DNA of 64,000 nucleotides from Streptomyces sp. LUP47B (lineage in GTDB: Bacteria > Actinomycetota > Actinomycetes > Streptomycetales > Streptomycetaceae). The notes under the pieces were generated by a model. That model did not search any database. It worked only from the letters and a program-made list of their open reading frames with translations, and was not told the DNA's origin. Shown here piece by piece: positions 16,430 through 24,705 of the stretch. The first letter of the stretch is position 1, and each line of letters opens with the position of its first letter. Both the position numbers and the translations under genes were made by a program. The stretch lies in assembly GCF_001746295.1 (NCBI RefSeq), contig NZ_MJAH01000012.1:144338-208337 (forward strand), read 5' to 3'.

Positions 16430-17062
16430 ATGGGGGTCGCCATCTGTTGTGCGAGCGCCGGCTCACCCGGGCTCCGGGTGTTCGGGGGTGTGCTGGGCGG
16501 GGTGCCGGCGCTCGTCCTGGTCCCGTTCAACGGCACGGTCCCGCTGTGGGAGGGCCTGGTGATCCTCGCCGTGATGTTCCTCGGCACCGCCGTCCACCGT
16601 GCCGAGAACGGGCAGAGCACCTGGCGCCGTACAGCCGGCGCCGCCGTCCTGGTGGTCGTCTGTGCCGTGGGGAGCGCGTACTGGTCCGGCAGCGACGACC
16701 ACTTCGTGCGGCGCGGCTGGATCGTCGCGTTCCTGCTGGCTGTGCTCACCTTCGGCGTGGGACTGGCGGCGCGCGGTCGACGCGTACCGCCGGTGCTGAC
16801 CGGACTGGGAACGATCAGCTACTCGGTCTATCTGGTGCATCCGGTCCTGCTGGCGGTGATCGACGGCACGATCGGCCGACGGCGGCAGGACAGTGTCGTG
16901 CTCGAAGTGGCCTTCTTCGCGGCGTTGTTGCCCGTGTGCCTGTTGACCCACCGTTACGTCGAAGCACCGGGCCAGGCCTGGGGCCGCAGGTTGGCGGGCG
17001 TGAGTTCGAGGTCGGCGCCTCGGTCGGGTGATCTCGTGGTCGGCCGGTCGCCTCGTCGCTGA
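16430..17062 (+). pseudogene. C-terminal half of an acyltransferase-3 membrane protein
   Basis: About 210 codons encode five or six hydrophobic helices and the ending SYSVYLVHPVLLAVIDG then HRYVEAPGQAWGRR, which is the typical C-terminus of the acyltransferase-3 (OafA-like) family. Full members have ~350-400 residues; the N-terminal half with the catalytic His is absent. An ATG at 16430 could be used, but the product would lack the active site. The fragment butts directly onto the WD40 remnant, so a deletion probably joined them. Confidence 0.65.
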
Positions 17063-17082
17063 GGCCAAGGCCAGGGGCGGTG

Positions 17083-18870
17083 CTACGACAGGAATGAGAA
17101 CTGCACGATCCCGCCGGCCGGCACGTCGAAGACGGACAGACCGGCCAGCGTGGCTGTGCCTTGTTCGGTCGTGTTGCCCGTGCAGTCGCTGATGGAGAAC
17201 CGTGCGGTGCGGGCCCGGGCGGAGCGGACGGCGACTTCACCCTCGTGGGCGTTGACCACGGTCCAGGCGTGAGCCGAGGGCGGGGCGTCGGAGAAGGCGG
17301 GAGCGTACTGGGCGGTGATGGTGACACCGTCTCGGCTCGCTTCGACGGTGGAGTAGTTGCCGGCGATCCCGGTCACGCGCAGCGTGCCGTGGAGGAGCAC
17401 GTCCTTGTGTTCCGTCCATAGACGCATCCAGGAACGAAGCGCGGCCAGTTGTCGGGTGGTCTGGCGGGTGAGTGCCACGGAGACTTGTGGCACACCGAAC
17501 AGGCTGCTGTGCAGGTGCTGTGCGACGCGCTCCGGGCTGTCCGCGTCGCCCCACATGATGGGGTCGCTGTGGATGGCGATCCCGTTCGTTGTCAGGCGCA
17601 GGTCCACGATGCCCACGCGGTTGATGACGGGGCTCAGGGGGCAGTCCGATACGCGCAGCATGGTGGCGCGCTCCACGGTCTCGGCGGAGATGTAGGGTTC
17701 CCGGAACTCGAACGCCGGTGCAGGGACGTACGGCGTCAGGGCGTTGCGGATGTCGTCCAGGAGACTCAGTGCTGCTGCCGGGACGGATGTGTCCACCGCG
17801 TCGTCGGGAGGTGCCGCGGCGGTGTCTTTGGCGTACCGCTCCAGGAAGTCGAGCTTCAGCCCGGCGGCACCGGTGGTGCGGATGAGCTGTGTGAGCCGGT
17901 GGGTCAGGTGGTGGCGGGCGCGTTGCGAGCGGGGGTCGAGTACGGCTGCCTCCATGTCCGGCTCCTCGTACAGGACGGGAAGGCCGGTGGTGTAGGCATC
18001 GGATCGGTGTCCGAGGAAGGGGGTGCCGATCCACCAGAGGGTGCGCATCCCCATCTCTGCGACGGAGCGGACGAGCGCGGCGGGATCGGCGATTTTGGCT
18101 GGGTGGGGTGTCCAGTCTCCGCAGGTGCCGTATCCGCGGTCGCAGTCGTCGTTCTGCCAGCCGTCGTCGATGATCAGGGTGCCGAAGCCCATGTCCGCCG
18201 CGGTTCGGGCTTCGTGGAGAAGGCGTTGTGCGTCGAGGCCTTGATGGAAGGCGTACCACGTACTCAGCACCGGGGCGTACTCGGAAGCGTTCACCGGGGG
18301 ACGGGTCAGGCCGAGGGCGTGGCCGACGCCGGCGACGGCGGTCTCGAAGGGGTCGCTTGTCGCATTGAGGACGATCTCCAGCGGACCGTCGGCCAGGTCG
18401 GCCTCGAAGGAGAGCAGCAACTCGGCCGTCTCTTCGACGATTCCGGCCCGCATGGACAGGTGTCCGTTGCCTGAACGGGCTCCGAAGGTGACCAGGGGGC
18501 GGTCGTTGCGGCCCAGCAGGCAGCCGAGCGCCGAGCCGGTCAACGGGGTGATGGGCAGGGCGTCCGCCCATGAGGGGGGCAGTGTGGACTGGTCGCGGGA
18601 ACTGCCGGGCAGCCACAGGGCGACCGCGTCGGGTGCGGGCATCAGGAGGGTGGCAGTCGTCGGGCCGCTGCCCCGCAGGCGGATCCGCAGGGTGGAGTCT
18701 TCGTCCTCGAGCAGACAGTCGGCGAAAACCATGGCTGTTTCGTCCGCGCTGACGGTGTGGGCGCGAAGGCCCTGCGCGGCGCCGTCGGGCAGGGGCAGGC
18801 GTCGGGCGGTCTGATGCCGGGGGACGCCGGGCAGCCAGGGCGTGTCCTCGGCGGGGAGCGTGCGTGTCAT
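17083..18870 (-). CDS. GH36 alpha-galactosidase
   Basis: A 595-residue cytoplasmic enzyme. It has an N-terminal beta-sandwich, a TIM barrel from about residue 200 (STWYAFHQ, TLIIDDGWQND) and a C-terminal beta domain. The nucleophile Asp lies in GLKLDFLE (about residue 341) and the acid/base Asp in MLRVSDCPLS (about 409), both matching clan GH-D signatures. It removes alpha-1,6-galactose from melibiose, raffinose or galactomannan fragments. The start codon overlaps the stop of the broken permease gene (ATGA), which marks it as the last gene of a former transport operon. The LacI regulator upstream likely controls it. The enzyme itself looks intact. Confidence 0.85.
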   Translation of the reverse strand: MTRTLPAEDTPWLPGVPRHQTARRLPLPDGAAQGLRAHTVSADETAMVFADCLLEDEDSTLRIRLRGSGPTTATLLMPAPDAVALWLPGSSRDQSTLPPSWADALPITPLTGSALGCLLGRNDRPLVTFGARSGNGHLSMRAGIVEETAELLLSFEADLADGPLEIVLNATSDPFETAVAGVGHALGLTRPPVNASEYAPVLSTWYAFHQGLDAQRLLHEARTAADMGFGTLIIDDGWQNDDCDRGYGTCGDWTPHPAKIADPAALVRSVAEMGMRTLWWIGTPFLGHRSDAYTTGLPVLYEEPDMEAAVLDPRSQRARHHLTHRLTQLIRTTGAAGLKLDFLERYAKDTAAAPPDDAVDTSVPAAALSLLDDIRNALTPYVPAPAFEFREPYISAETVERATMLRVSDCPLSPVINRVGIVDLRLTTNGIAIHSDPIMWGDADSPERVAQHLHSSLFGVPQVSVALTRQTTRQLAALRSWMRLWTEHKDVLLHGTLRVTGIAGNYSTVEASRDGVTITAQYAPAFSDAPPSAHAWTVVNAHEGEVAVRSARARTARFSISDCTGNTTEQGTATLAGLSVFDVPAGGIVQFSFLS

Positions 18871-19195
18871 TTGGATCCTGTGAAGGAGATGCCGCCGACG
18901 ATGTGCCGCTGCGCCAGGAAGAAGATGAGGATGCAGGGCAGCACGACGACGATCGAAGTGGCCAGAAGCAGGGGGGCGTTGGTTCCGTTGACGGACGAGA
19001 AGCCTGCCGGCGCGAGCGGCAGCGTCTTCAGCTGGTCGTTGGAGATGCAGATCGCGGGTGCCAGGAAGTTGTTCCAGGACGCCATGAACTGCCGGACGGC
19101 GGAGGCGATGACGATGGGCTTGGACAGCGGCAGGTAGATCGACCACCAGGTACGGAACCAGTCGGCGCCGTCGAGGAGACGACCCAGTCGGAGCT
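18867..19195 (-). pseudogene. Truncated MalG-type sugar ABC permease
   Basis: Only the last ~100 residues remain: DGADWFRTWWSIYLPLSKP is the EAA-loop region that contacts the ATPase, followed by ASWNNFLAPAICIS, the final helices and GGISFTGSK. Full permeases have ~280 residues. Upstream of ~19195 the homology stops and only short unrelated frames exist up to the operator at 19298. The rest of the transporter (binding protein, first permease) has been lost, probably in one deletion. Confidence 0.75.
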
Positions 19196-19297
19196 CTGCT
19201 CCAGGTGCGGGTCGGAGCAGCGGAAGCGGATGCCCTCGGCAAGGCCCGGACAGCGCACTGCACTCATGGCGAGGACGGTAATCTTGTGTCGTGTTGA

Positions 19298-19313
19298 GTG
19301 CAAGAACTTTCAC
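19298..19313. promoter_or_regulatory. LacI operator 1
   Basis: GTGCAAGAACTTTCAC is an imperfect 16-base palindrome (6 of 8 arm positions pair). It lies between the truncated permease and the LacI gene and recurs, inverted, at 20477-20492. Confidence 0.65.
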
Positions 19314-19461
19314 TGATCGAGCATGCTGGAAATATGTGCTGCGGTCGGCGTCGGCGCACCCCGCACGGCAGAACCCCCGCAGCCTGCCTGCATGCAGGTG
19401 AGGGCTCGACGCGGTGGACAATCGCCGCGCGGACGAACGTTGATGCTGGTGGAGGAAGTGG

Positions 19462-20469
19462 ATGGCGCGGATCGGTATTGCAGACGTGGCCCAGGCGGCG
19501 GGCGTCAGCGAGGCGACCGTCAGCAGGGTCATCAACAACCGCGGAACGGTCGCGACCGGCACGCGCAAGGCCGTCGAAGAGGCCATGCGTACGGTCGGGT
19601 ACGTCCGCGCGCACGCCGGCAGCCTGGTCATGCTCGTCACTCCCGGCCTGGTCGATCCGTTCTTCGCGCAGATGGCCGACCGGATCGTGGTGGGACTGGG
19701 CATGCACGGCCTGCGCGGCGTGGTCTGTTCCGCTCCCGTCGGCGGAGCCCAGGAGCTCGACTTCGCCTCGGCCATGCTGGACGCCGGCGCCGTGGGGTCG
19801 ATCTTCGTGTCCGCCAGCAACACGCTGGAGAACGCCGATCCCGGTGTCTACCGACTCCTGGAAAGCCGGGCCGTGCCCTACGTGTGCATCAACGGCGCAG
19901 CCGGCGGCAGCAACGCTCCCGTCCTGTCCACCGACGACCGGCTGGCCGCCGAAATCTCGGTCGATCACCTGTGGCGGCTCGGCCACAGACGGATCGGACT
20001 GATCGCCGGACCCAAGGGAAACCGCCCCAGTGACCGTCGCGTCGACGGCTTCCTGGCGGCGATGAAGTCGCGCGGTGCCACGGGCCCCGACGCCCCGGTC
20101 GTGCGGCACGAATACAGCGTCGAGGGAGGCGTCTCAGCCGCCTCCCGGCTGTGTGAGGACCCTGCGGTCACGGCGATCGTGGCAGCCAGCGACGAAATGG
20201 CCCTGGGCGCCATCCGCTCCGCCCGCTGGACAGGACTGCAGATCCCCGCCGACCTGTCGGTCGTGGGCTACGACGATGCCCTGCCATTGGAGTTCTTCGA
20301 CCCGCCGCTCACCAGCGTCAGACAGCCCACCGAACGCATCGCGGCGGCGGTCGTCCAGATGCTCATCGGCCTCATCCGGGGCCGGGACGTATCCGAAACG
20401 GAACTCTTCTTCTCGCCCGAGCTGATCGTGCGCTCGTCTACGGCACCGGCGCCCAGCACAGATCACTGA
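19462..20469 (+). CDS. LacI-family transcriptional repressor
   Basis: A 335-residue regulator. The N-terminal HTH reads IGIADVAQAAGVSEATVSRV with the hinge following; the sugar-binding domain is of periplasmic-binding fold (VLSTDDRLAAEISVDHLWR, GHRRIGLIAGP, IVAASDEMALGA, VVGYDD). It is divergent from the GH36 remnant operon and flanked by two near-identical palindromes, so it most likely represses that operon and itself, with an alpha-galactoside as probable inducer (inference). GGAGG precedes ATG 19462. Confidence 0.88.
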   Translation: MARIGIADVAQAAGVSEATVSRVINNRGTVATGTRKAVEEAMRTVGYVRAHAGSLVMLVTPGLVDPFFAQMADRIVVGLGMHGLRGVVCSAPVGGAQELDFASAMLDAGAVGSIFVSASNTLENADPGVYRLLESRAVPYVCINGAAGGSNAPVLSTDDRLAAEISVDHLWRLGHRRIGLIAGPKGNRPSDRRVDGFLAAMKSRGATGPDAPVVRHEYSVEGGVSAASRLCEDPAVTAIVAASDEMALGAIRSARWTGLQIPADLSVVGYDDALPLEFFDPPLTSVRQPTERIAAAVVQMLIGLIRGRDVSETELFFSPELIVRSSTAPAPSTDH

Positions 20470-20476
20470 CATGACC

Positions 20477-20492
20477 GTGAAAGTCCTTGCAC
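20477..20492. promoter_or_regulatory. LacI operator 2
   Basis: GTGAAAGTCCTTGCAC matches the reverse complement of operator 1 at 15 of 16 positions. It lies 8 bases after the LacI stop and 157 bases before the MFS gene, so it could allow looping or place the MFS gene under LacI control. Confidence 0.6.
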
Positions 20493-20648
20493 GAAAGAAG
20501 ACATTCTTTCTGGCGGACGGACCAGGCGGGCTCCCGTCGCACCACATCCTGCTATGTCAGGGCACGGGACGCGGACGCCGAAACTCGTTTCCGTGCCGGT
20601 GTCCGCGGCCCTAAGGTTGCCCAGGTTGTCCGGGACCCGGGGAGGGGC

Positions 20649-21911
20649 ATGGCGTACGAGGCGCGGCGGGACGGAGAGTCCGATGCCGGTACGGCTTCCC
20701 CGAAGTCCGGCGACCAGCCGCCCCCGCTGTGGCGGCAACGGGACTTCGGCGTCTTCTGGGCCGCCCAGACCCTCTCCGTCCTCGGTGACTCCTTCGCCCT
20801 GATCGCCCTGCCCCTGCTGGTGCTGGAGGCCACGGGCTCCCTCGCGCGGATGGGGCTGCTGACGGCGGTGGGCGGGGCCGCCGCGGTCGTGGCGGCGGTG
20901 TTCGCCGGGGTCGTGGTGGACCGGGTCGACCGGCGCCGGCTGCTCATCGGCTGCGACCTCGTGCGCCTGGTGCTGTACGGCGTGATCCCGGTGGTGTGGC
21001 TGTTCGGGCCGCAGGTCTGGCTGCTGTACGCGGTCCTGCCGCTGTGCGAGGCCGTCGGCACACTGTTCGCCGTCGGCTACGTCACCGTCGTACGGAGTCT
21101 CGTCGGGACCGCGCAACTGACCGAGGCCAACGGGCGGTTGAACGCGACCGCGGCGGCGGCCGGCGTACTGGGCCCGCTGTGCGCGGGCATGGTGGCCGCC
21201 TGGACCGGACCGGCCGCCGCCGTCGGGGTGAACGCCGCGAGCTTCGGGGTGTCGGCGCTGTGCACGGCCTTCGTGCGGTTCCGGGCGCGGCCCGTCGGAG
21301 CCGACGGTGAACGCACCGGCCTGTGGCGGGACTTGCGCACCGGAGTGCGCTTCCTGCGCGGCCATCCCGTCCTGCGTACGCTCACCGCGCTGCTGTTCGT
21401 CTTCAGCTTCCTCACCTTCGGCCTGAACGACCTGATCATCTACCACCTCAAGCACGACCTGGGCCACGGCGACGACGTGGTCGGCACCGTCATGGCCGTC
21501 GGCGCCCTCGGAACGATCACCGGCGCCCTGCTGGTGGCCCGGGCCCGCCGCCGACTCGGCTTTGGTGTGACCTGGTCGGCCGCGGTCGCGGTGTGCGGGC
21601 TCGCTTTCGCAGGCATGGGCTGGGCGCGGGACGTGCCTGTCGTCGCGGCCCTGAGCGCCGCCTTCCTGGCCTGCGTCGCCGTGGCGGGCACCTGCTCCAT
21701 GTCCCTGCGCCAGGAGGTCACCCCGGAACCGCTCCTGGGTCGGGTCACCGCCGCCTTCTGGACCCTCCACTACTCAGCGGCCCCGATCGGCGCGGCCGTC
21801 CTGACCTGGGCCGCCGAACACCAGGGCACGGCCCCGGTCGGCGTGGCCGCCGGCGCGTGCTGCGTACTGATCGCCGTCACGGCTCTGTTCACCCCCGTCC
21901 GGCGGGCCTGA
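20649..21911 (+). CDS. MFS exporter of the EntS/MFS_3 type
   Basis: A 420-residue membrane protein with ~12 hydrophobic segments. The motif between helices 2 and 3 reads GVVVDRVDRRRLL, the MFS signature A. It lacks a signal peptide and starts with a ~30-residue soluble tail (WRQRDFGVFWAAQTLSVLGDS is the first family stretch). The MFS_3 group exports siderophores, macrolides or other small molecules. ATG 20649 follows GGAGGGG. The substrate is unknown; the LacI operator 2 upstream could be relevant. Confidence 0.82.
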   Translation: MAYEARRDGESDAGTASPKSGDQPPPLWRQRDFGVFWAAQTLSVLGDSFALIALPLLVLEATGSLARMGLLTAVGGAAAVVAAVFAGVVVDRVDRRRLLIGCDLVRLVLYGVIPVVWLFGPQVWLLYAVLPLCEAVGTLFAVGYVTVVRSLVGTAQLTEANGRLNATAAAAGVLGPLCAGMVAAWTGPAAAVGVNAASFGVSALCTAFVRFRARPVGADGERTGLWRDLRTGVRFLRGHPVLRTLTALLFVFSFLTFGLNDLIIYHLKHDLGHGDDVVGTVMAVGALGTITGALLVARARRRLGFGVTWSAAVAVCGLAFAGMGWARDVPVVAALSAAFLACVAVAGTCSMSLRQEVTPEPLLGRVTAAFWTLHYSAAPIGAAVLTWAAEHQGTAPVGVAAGACCVLIAVTALFTPVRRA

Positions 21912-21939
21912 GACCGCGTCCGCCGGTCAGGGGCCGACG

Positions 21940-22740
21940 TCACCCGTTGACCCCCGCGTAATGCCGAAGACTCCACCGCCACAGCACCCGCGACCCCAGG
22001 TACGCCACCAGGCCCAGCAGCGGCGACACCGCCGCCAGCCAGTACGGGACGCCGGTGTCGTGGCCGTGGCCGGTCAGGACCGCTGCCGGGAAGTAGGCGA
22101 CGAAGGCGAGGGGGAGGCCGAAGGTGAGGAGGCCGCCGACCGCCTTCGGGAGGACGTTCAGGGGATAGCTGCCGAAGGTGCCGAGGAGTTCCTCCAGCCA
22201 GCGGCTCCAGTAGTCGGCGGCGGGGAAGCGCAGTGCCGCGCAGGTGATCGCCGTGAAGAGGGCCGCCTCCAGGAACATGCCGCCGATGATCGCGGCGATC
22301 AGGTAAGAGACCCGGCCCGGTGTCCAGTCCAGCTGGCTGCGGCTCAGCGCGCCGATCATCAGGCCCACCGCGACCGTCAGGTCGCCGATCGCGTTGGTGG
22401 GGAAGAAGGCCAGCTGGAGTTGGCGGTACACCGGCATCGGGCGGGTCAGATAGATGTCGATCCTGCCCTCCTGGATCTGCCGGCCCGCGCCGTGCACCCG
22501 GCCGAGCAGCAGGACGAACAGTCCGTGCGCGAGCATCCGCGTCGCCGGGATCAGCAGGACCTCCGAGCTGTCCCAGCCGCCCATCCCGGTGAACCGGGTC
22601 AGCAGCACCGTGGCGAACACGATCACCGACACCTGCCAGATCGCGCCGATCGCGATCATCAGCAGGAACTCGGTGCGGTACTCCAGCTGGGCACGGAAGT
22701 TGAGACGCGTGACGCGCCACGCGATCCGCATGCCGTTCAC
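21940..22740 (-). CDS. ABC-2 family exporter permease (second subunit)
   Basis: A 266-residue protein with six hydrophobic segments, starting at GTG 22740, nine bases after an AGGAGG. The phrase GRIDIYLTRPMPVYRQL is typical of the ABC-2/DUF990-type permeases that occur as unlike pairs. It is the last gene of the ATPase-permease-permease operon, five bases after the first permease. The cargo is unknown. Confidence 0.8.
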   Translation of the reverse strand: MNGMRIAWRVTRLNFRAQLEYRTEFLLMIAIGAIWQVSVIVFATVLLTRFTGMGGWDSSEVLLIPATRMLAHGLFVLLLGRVHGAGRQIQEGRIDIYLTRPMPVYRQLQLAFFPTNAIGDLTVAVGLMIGALSRSQLDWTPGRVSYLIAAIIGGMFLEAALFTAITCAALRFPAADYWSRWLEELLGTFGSYPLNVLPKAVGGLLTFGLPLAFVAYFPAAVLTGHGHDTGVPYWLAAVSPLLGLVAYLGSRVLWRWSLRHYAGVNG

Positions 22741-22745
22741 TGGCC

Positions 22746-23549
22746 TCAGCCTCCTTGGGAGATGACGCGGCGGGCGGCCCGCCGCCACAGGAAACGGGTG
22801 AACAGGAAGAGCGCCACGACCCAGAACGCCTGGATCGCCAGCTGCCCGAAGGCGTCGGAGAGCGGGATGCGCCCGATGTAGATCGAGAGCGGCACGCTCA
22901 ACGTGGCCTGGAACGGCAGGAATCCGCTCAGCGTGATGAACCAGTCCGGGAAGAACCACAGCGGCGCGTACACACCGGACAGCAGGTTCTGGGCGAAGAT
23001 CAGGATCAGCATCGCCGCGTTGTTGCGGACCGTCCAGAAGCACAGCTGGTCCAGGGCGAGCAGCACGAAGTACAGGACGCACTGGCCCAGGAGCAGGCTC
23101 AGCGCGAACACCCCTGCCACGGCCGCCGATTTGGGCGGGTCCACCACCCCGGCCGCCAGGCAGACCAGATAGCCGCCGAGCGCCCACGCGAAGCCGTACA
23201 CCTGCTCGCCGAGGGCGCGCAGCGCGTGGTAGCGCTGGGGCGGCAGCGGGCGCAGATACCAGTAGACGATCGTGCCGAAGTGCATGTGCTGGAGCACGGT
23301 GTCCCGGCCCGCGTACTGGTCCAACTCCCTGAGCCGGGAGGCGAGTACGGCCAGCACGGCATACGTGACCGCCTGGCCCTCGGTGAGGCCCGCGGTCGTG
23401 CCGGTGTGTGCGTACAGACCGTGCCACAGGGAGGCCACCAGGACCACCTGGACGGCCAGGCGGACCAGGACGGCCGTCATCCGGGGCGGCGCGTGCAGCT
23501 CACCGAGCGGGGTGACGCGGGCGGCGCGCCAGGCGTGCAGGACGGCCAT
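22746..23549 (-). CDS. ABC-2 family exporter permease (first subunit)
   Basis: A 267-residue protein with six hydrophobic segments and the paired-permease phrase GTIVYWYLRPLPPQRYH at the cytoplasmic loop. One base separates it from the ATPase gene. Together with the following gene it should form the membrane channel of an exporter; the family contains drug, lipid or peptide exporters. Confidence 0.8.
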   Translation of the reverse strand: MAVLHAWRAARVTPLGELHAPPRMTAVLVRLAVQVVLVASLWHGLYAHTGTTAGLTEGQAVTYAVLAVLASRLRELDQYAGRDTVLQHMHFGTIVYWYLRPLPPQRYHALRALGEQVYGFAWALGGYLVCLAAGVVDPPKSAAVAGVFALSLLLGQCVLYFVLLALDQLCFWTVRNNAAMLILIFAQNLLSGVYAPLWFFPDWFITLSGFLPFQATLSVPLSIYIGRIPLSDAFGQLAIQAFWVVALFLFTRFLWRRAARRVISQGG

Positions 23550-23550
23550 G

Positions 23551-24555
23551 TCAGACCGCCCCGACGTGGACGTAGGCCGCCCGCATCACGTCTTCGAGGT
23601 CGGCCTCGTCGATGGCGACGCCCGTCACCTCGTACCGCTCGATGACCGCCTTCAGGGCCTGGTGCACGGTGGGGGAGTCCGGTCCGTCGGGGCTCTCGGG
23701 GCCGAACACGACCTGCGGGCCCTCCTTGCGCAGCACCGCGATCCCCGGCAGCGGGACGACGTCCGTGTGCGCGTCGGCGAGGGTCGCGCGGACCTGCCAG
23801 GTGGAGCCGAACTTGCGGCGGATCTCGTCGAGGCTGCCGTCGAGGACGAGCCGGCCGTGGTTGATCAGGACGACCCGCTCCGCGAGCCGCTCCACCTCGG
23901 TCATGTCGTGGGTGGTCAGCAGGACCGTACGGCCGCGCTCCTCCACCTGGTGGCGCAGGAACTCCCGCACCTGCTCCTTGACCACCACGTCCATGCCGAT
24001 GGTCGGCTCGTCGAGGAAGACGACCGGCGGGTCGTGCAGCAGCGCGGCGGCAAGGTCGCAGCGCACCCGTTGGCCGAGGGAGAGATGGCGCACCCGGGTG
24101 TCCCAGAACGTGGACAGTTCCAGGATGTCGTCGAACTCCTTGAGGCGCGCGGCGTGTTCGGCCTTCGGCACCTCGTAGATGTCCCTGAGGATCGAGAACG
24201 ACTCGCGCACCGGCAGGTCCCACCACAGCTGGGTGCGCTGCCCGAACACCGCGCCGATGTTACGGGCGTTGCGTTCGCGATCCTGGTACGGGACCACGCC
24301 CGCCACCCGGGCCTCGCCGGAGGTGGGCGTGAGGATGCCGGTGAGCACCTTGATGGTGGTGGACTTGCCGGCGCCGTTCGGGCCGAGCAGGGCGAGGAGT
24401 TCGCCGGGCGCCACGTCGAAGGTGATGTCCGAGACGGCGTGCTTGGCGACCCGCTCCGGGTTGACCAGGGAGCGAAGGGTGCCGGCGAGGCCGGGGCGAC
24501 GGACGGTGGTGTGGAAGGTGCGGGACAGGCCGCGAACCTCGATGCTTCCGGGCAC
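23551..24555 (-). CDS. ABC exporter ATPase
   Basis: A 334-residue ATPase. Walker A is GPNGAGKST, the Q-loop VFGQ, the signature LSLGQR and Walker B VVFLDEPTIGMD; an H-loop is in LLTTHDM. Residues after ~240 form the C-terminal extension usual in this exporter group. I prefer GTG 24555 (GGGAG eight bases upstream) to the ATG 75 bases earlier, which adds a non-conserved tail. It is first in the operon and is preceded by an AT-rich stretch with a perfect palindrome at 24662-24673. Confidence 0.85.
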   Translation of the reverse strand: MPGSIEVRGLSRTFHTTVRRPGLAGTLRSLVNPERVAKHAVSDITFDVAPGELLALLGPNGAGKSTTIKVLTGILTPTSGEARVAGVVPYQDRERNARNIGAVFGQRTQLWWDLPVRESFSILRDIYEVPKAEHAARLKEFDDILELSTFWDTRVRHLSLGQRVRCDLAAALLHDPPVVFLDEPTIGMDVVVKEQVREFLRHQVEERGRTVLLTTHDMTEVERLAERVVLINHGRLVLDGSLDEIRRKFGSTWQVRATLADAHTDVVPLPGIAVLRKEGPQVVFGPESPDGPDSPTVHQALKAVIERYEVTGVAIDEADLEDVMRAAYVHVGAV

Positions 24556-24661
24556 GCTGTGAACTCCCTTGTTGGGAACAAGAGTTACGGCCGGTCGGCT
24601 TGGAGGGCCGACCGGCCGCGGGTACACCATGACCGTCGCAGAATCCCGATCACATTGGCAA

Positions 24662-24673
24662 TGGATTAATCCA
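24662..24673. promoter_or_regulatory. Perfect 12-base palindrome in ABC-exporter promoter
   Basis: TGGATTAATCCA is a perfect palindrome in an unusually AT-rich segment between the lacZ stop and the exporter operon. A second related phrase, TTGGACTAATCAA, follows at 24682-24694. It is a plausible operator; the regulator is unknown. Confidence 0.45.
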
Positions 24674-24705
24674 CTGGTGAATTGGACTAATCAATCACCA
24701 GGAGG

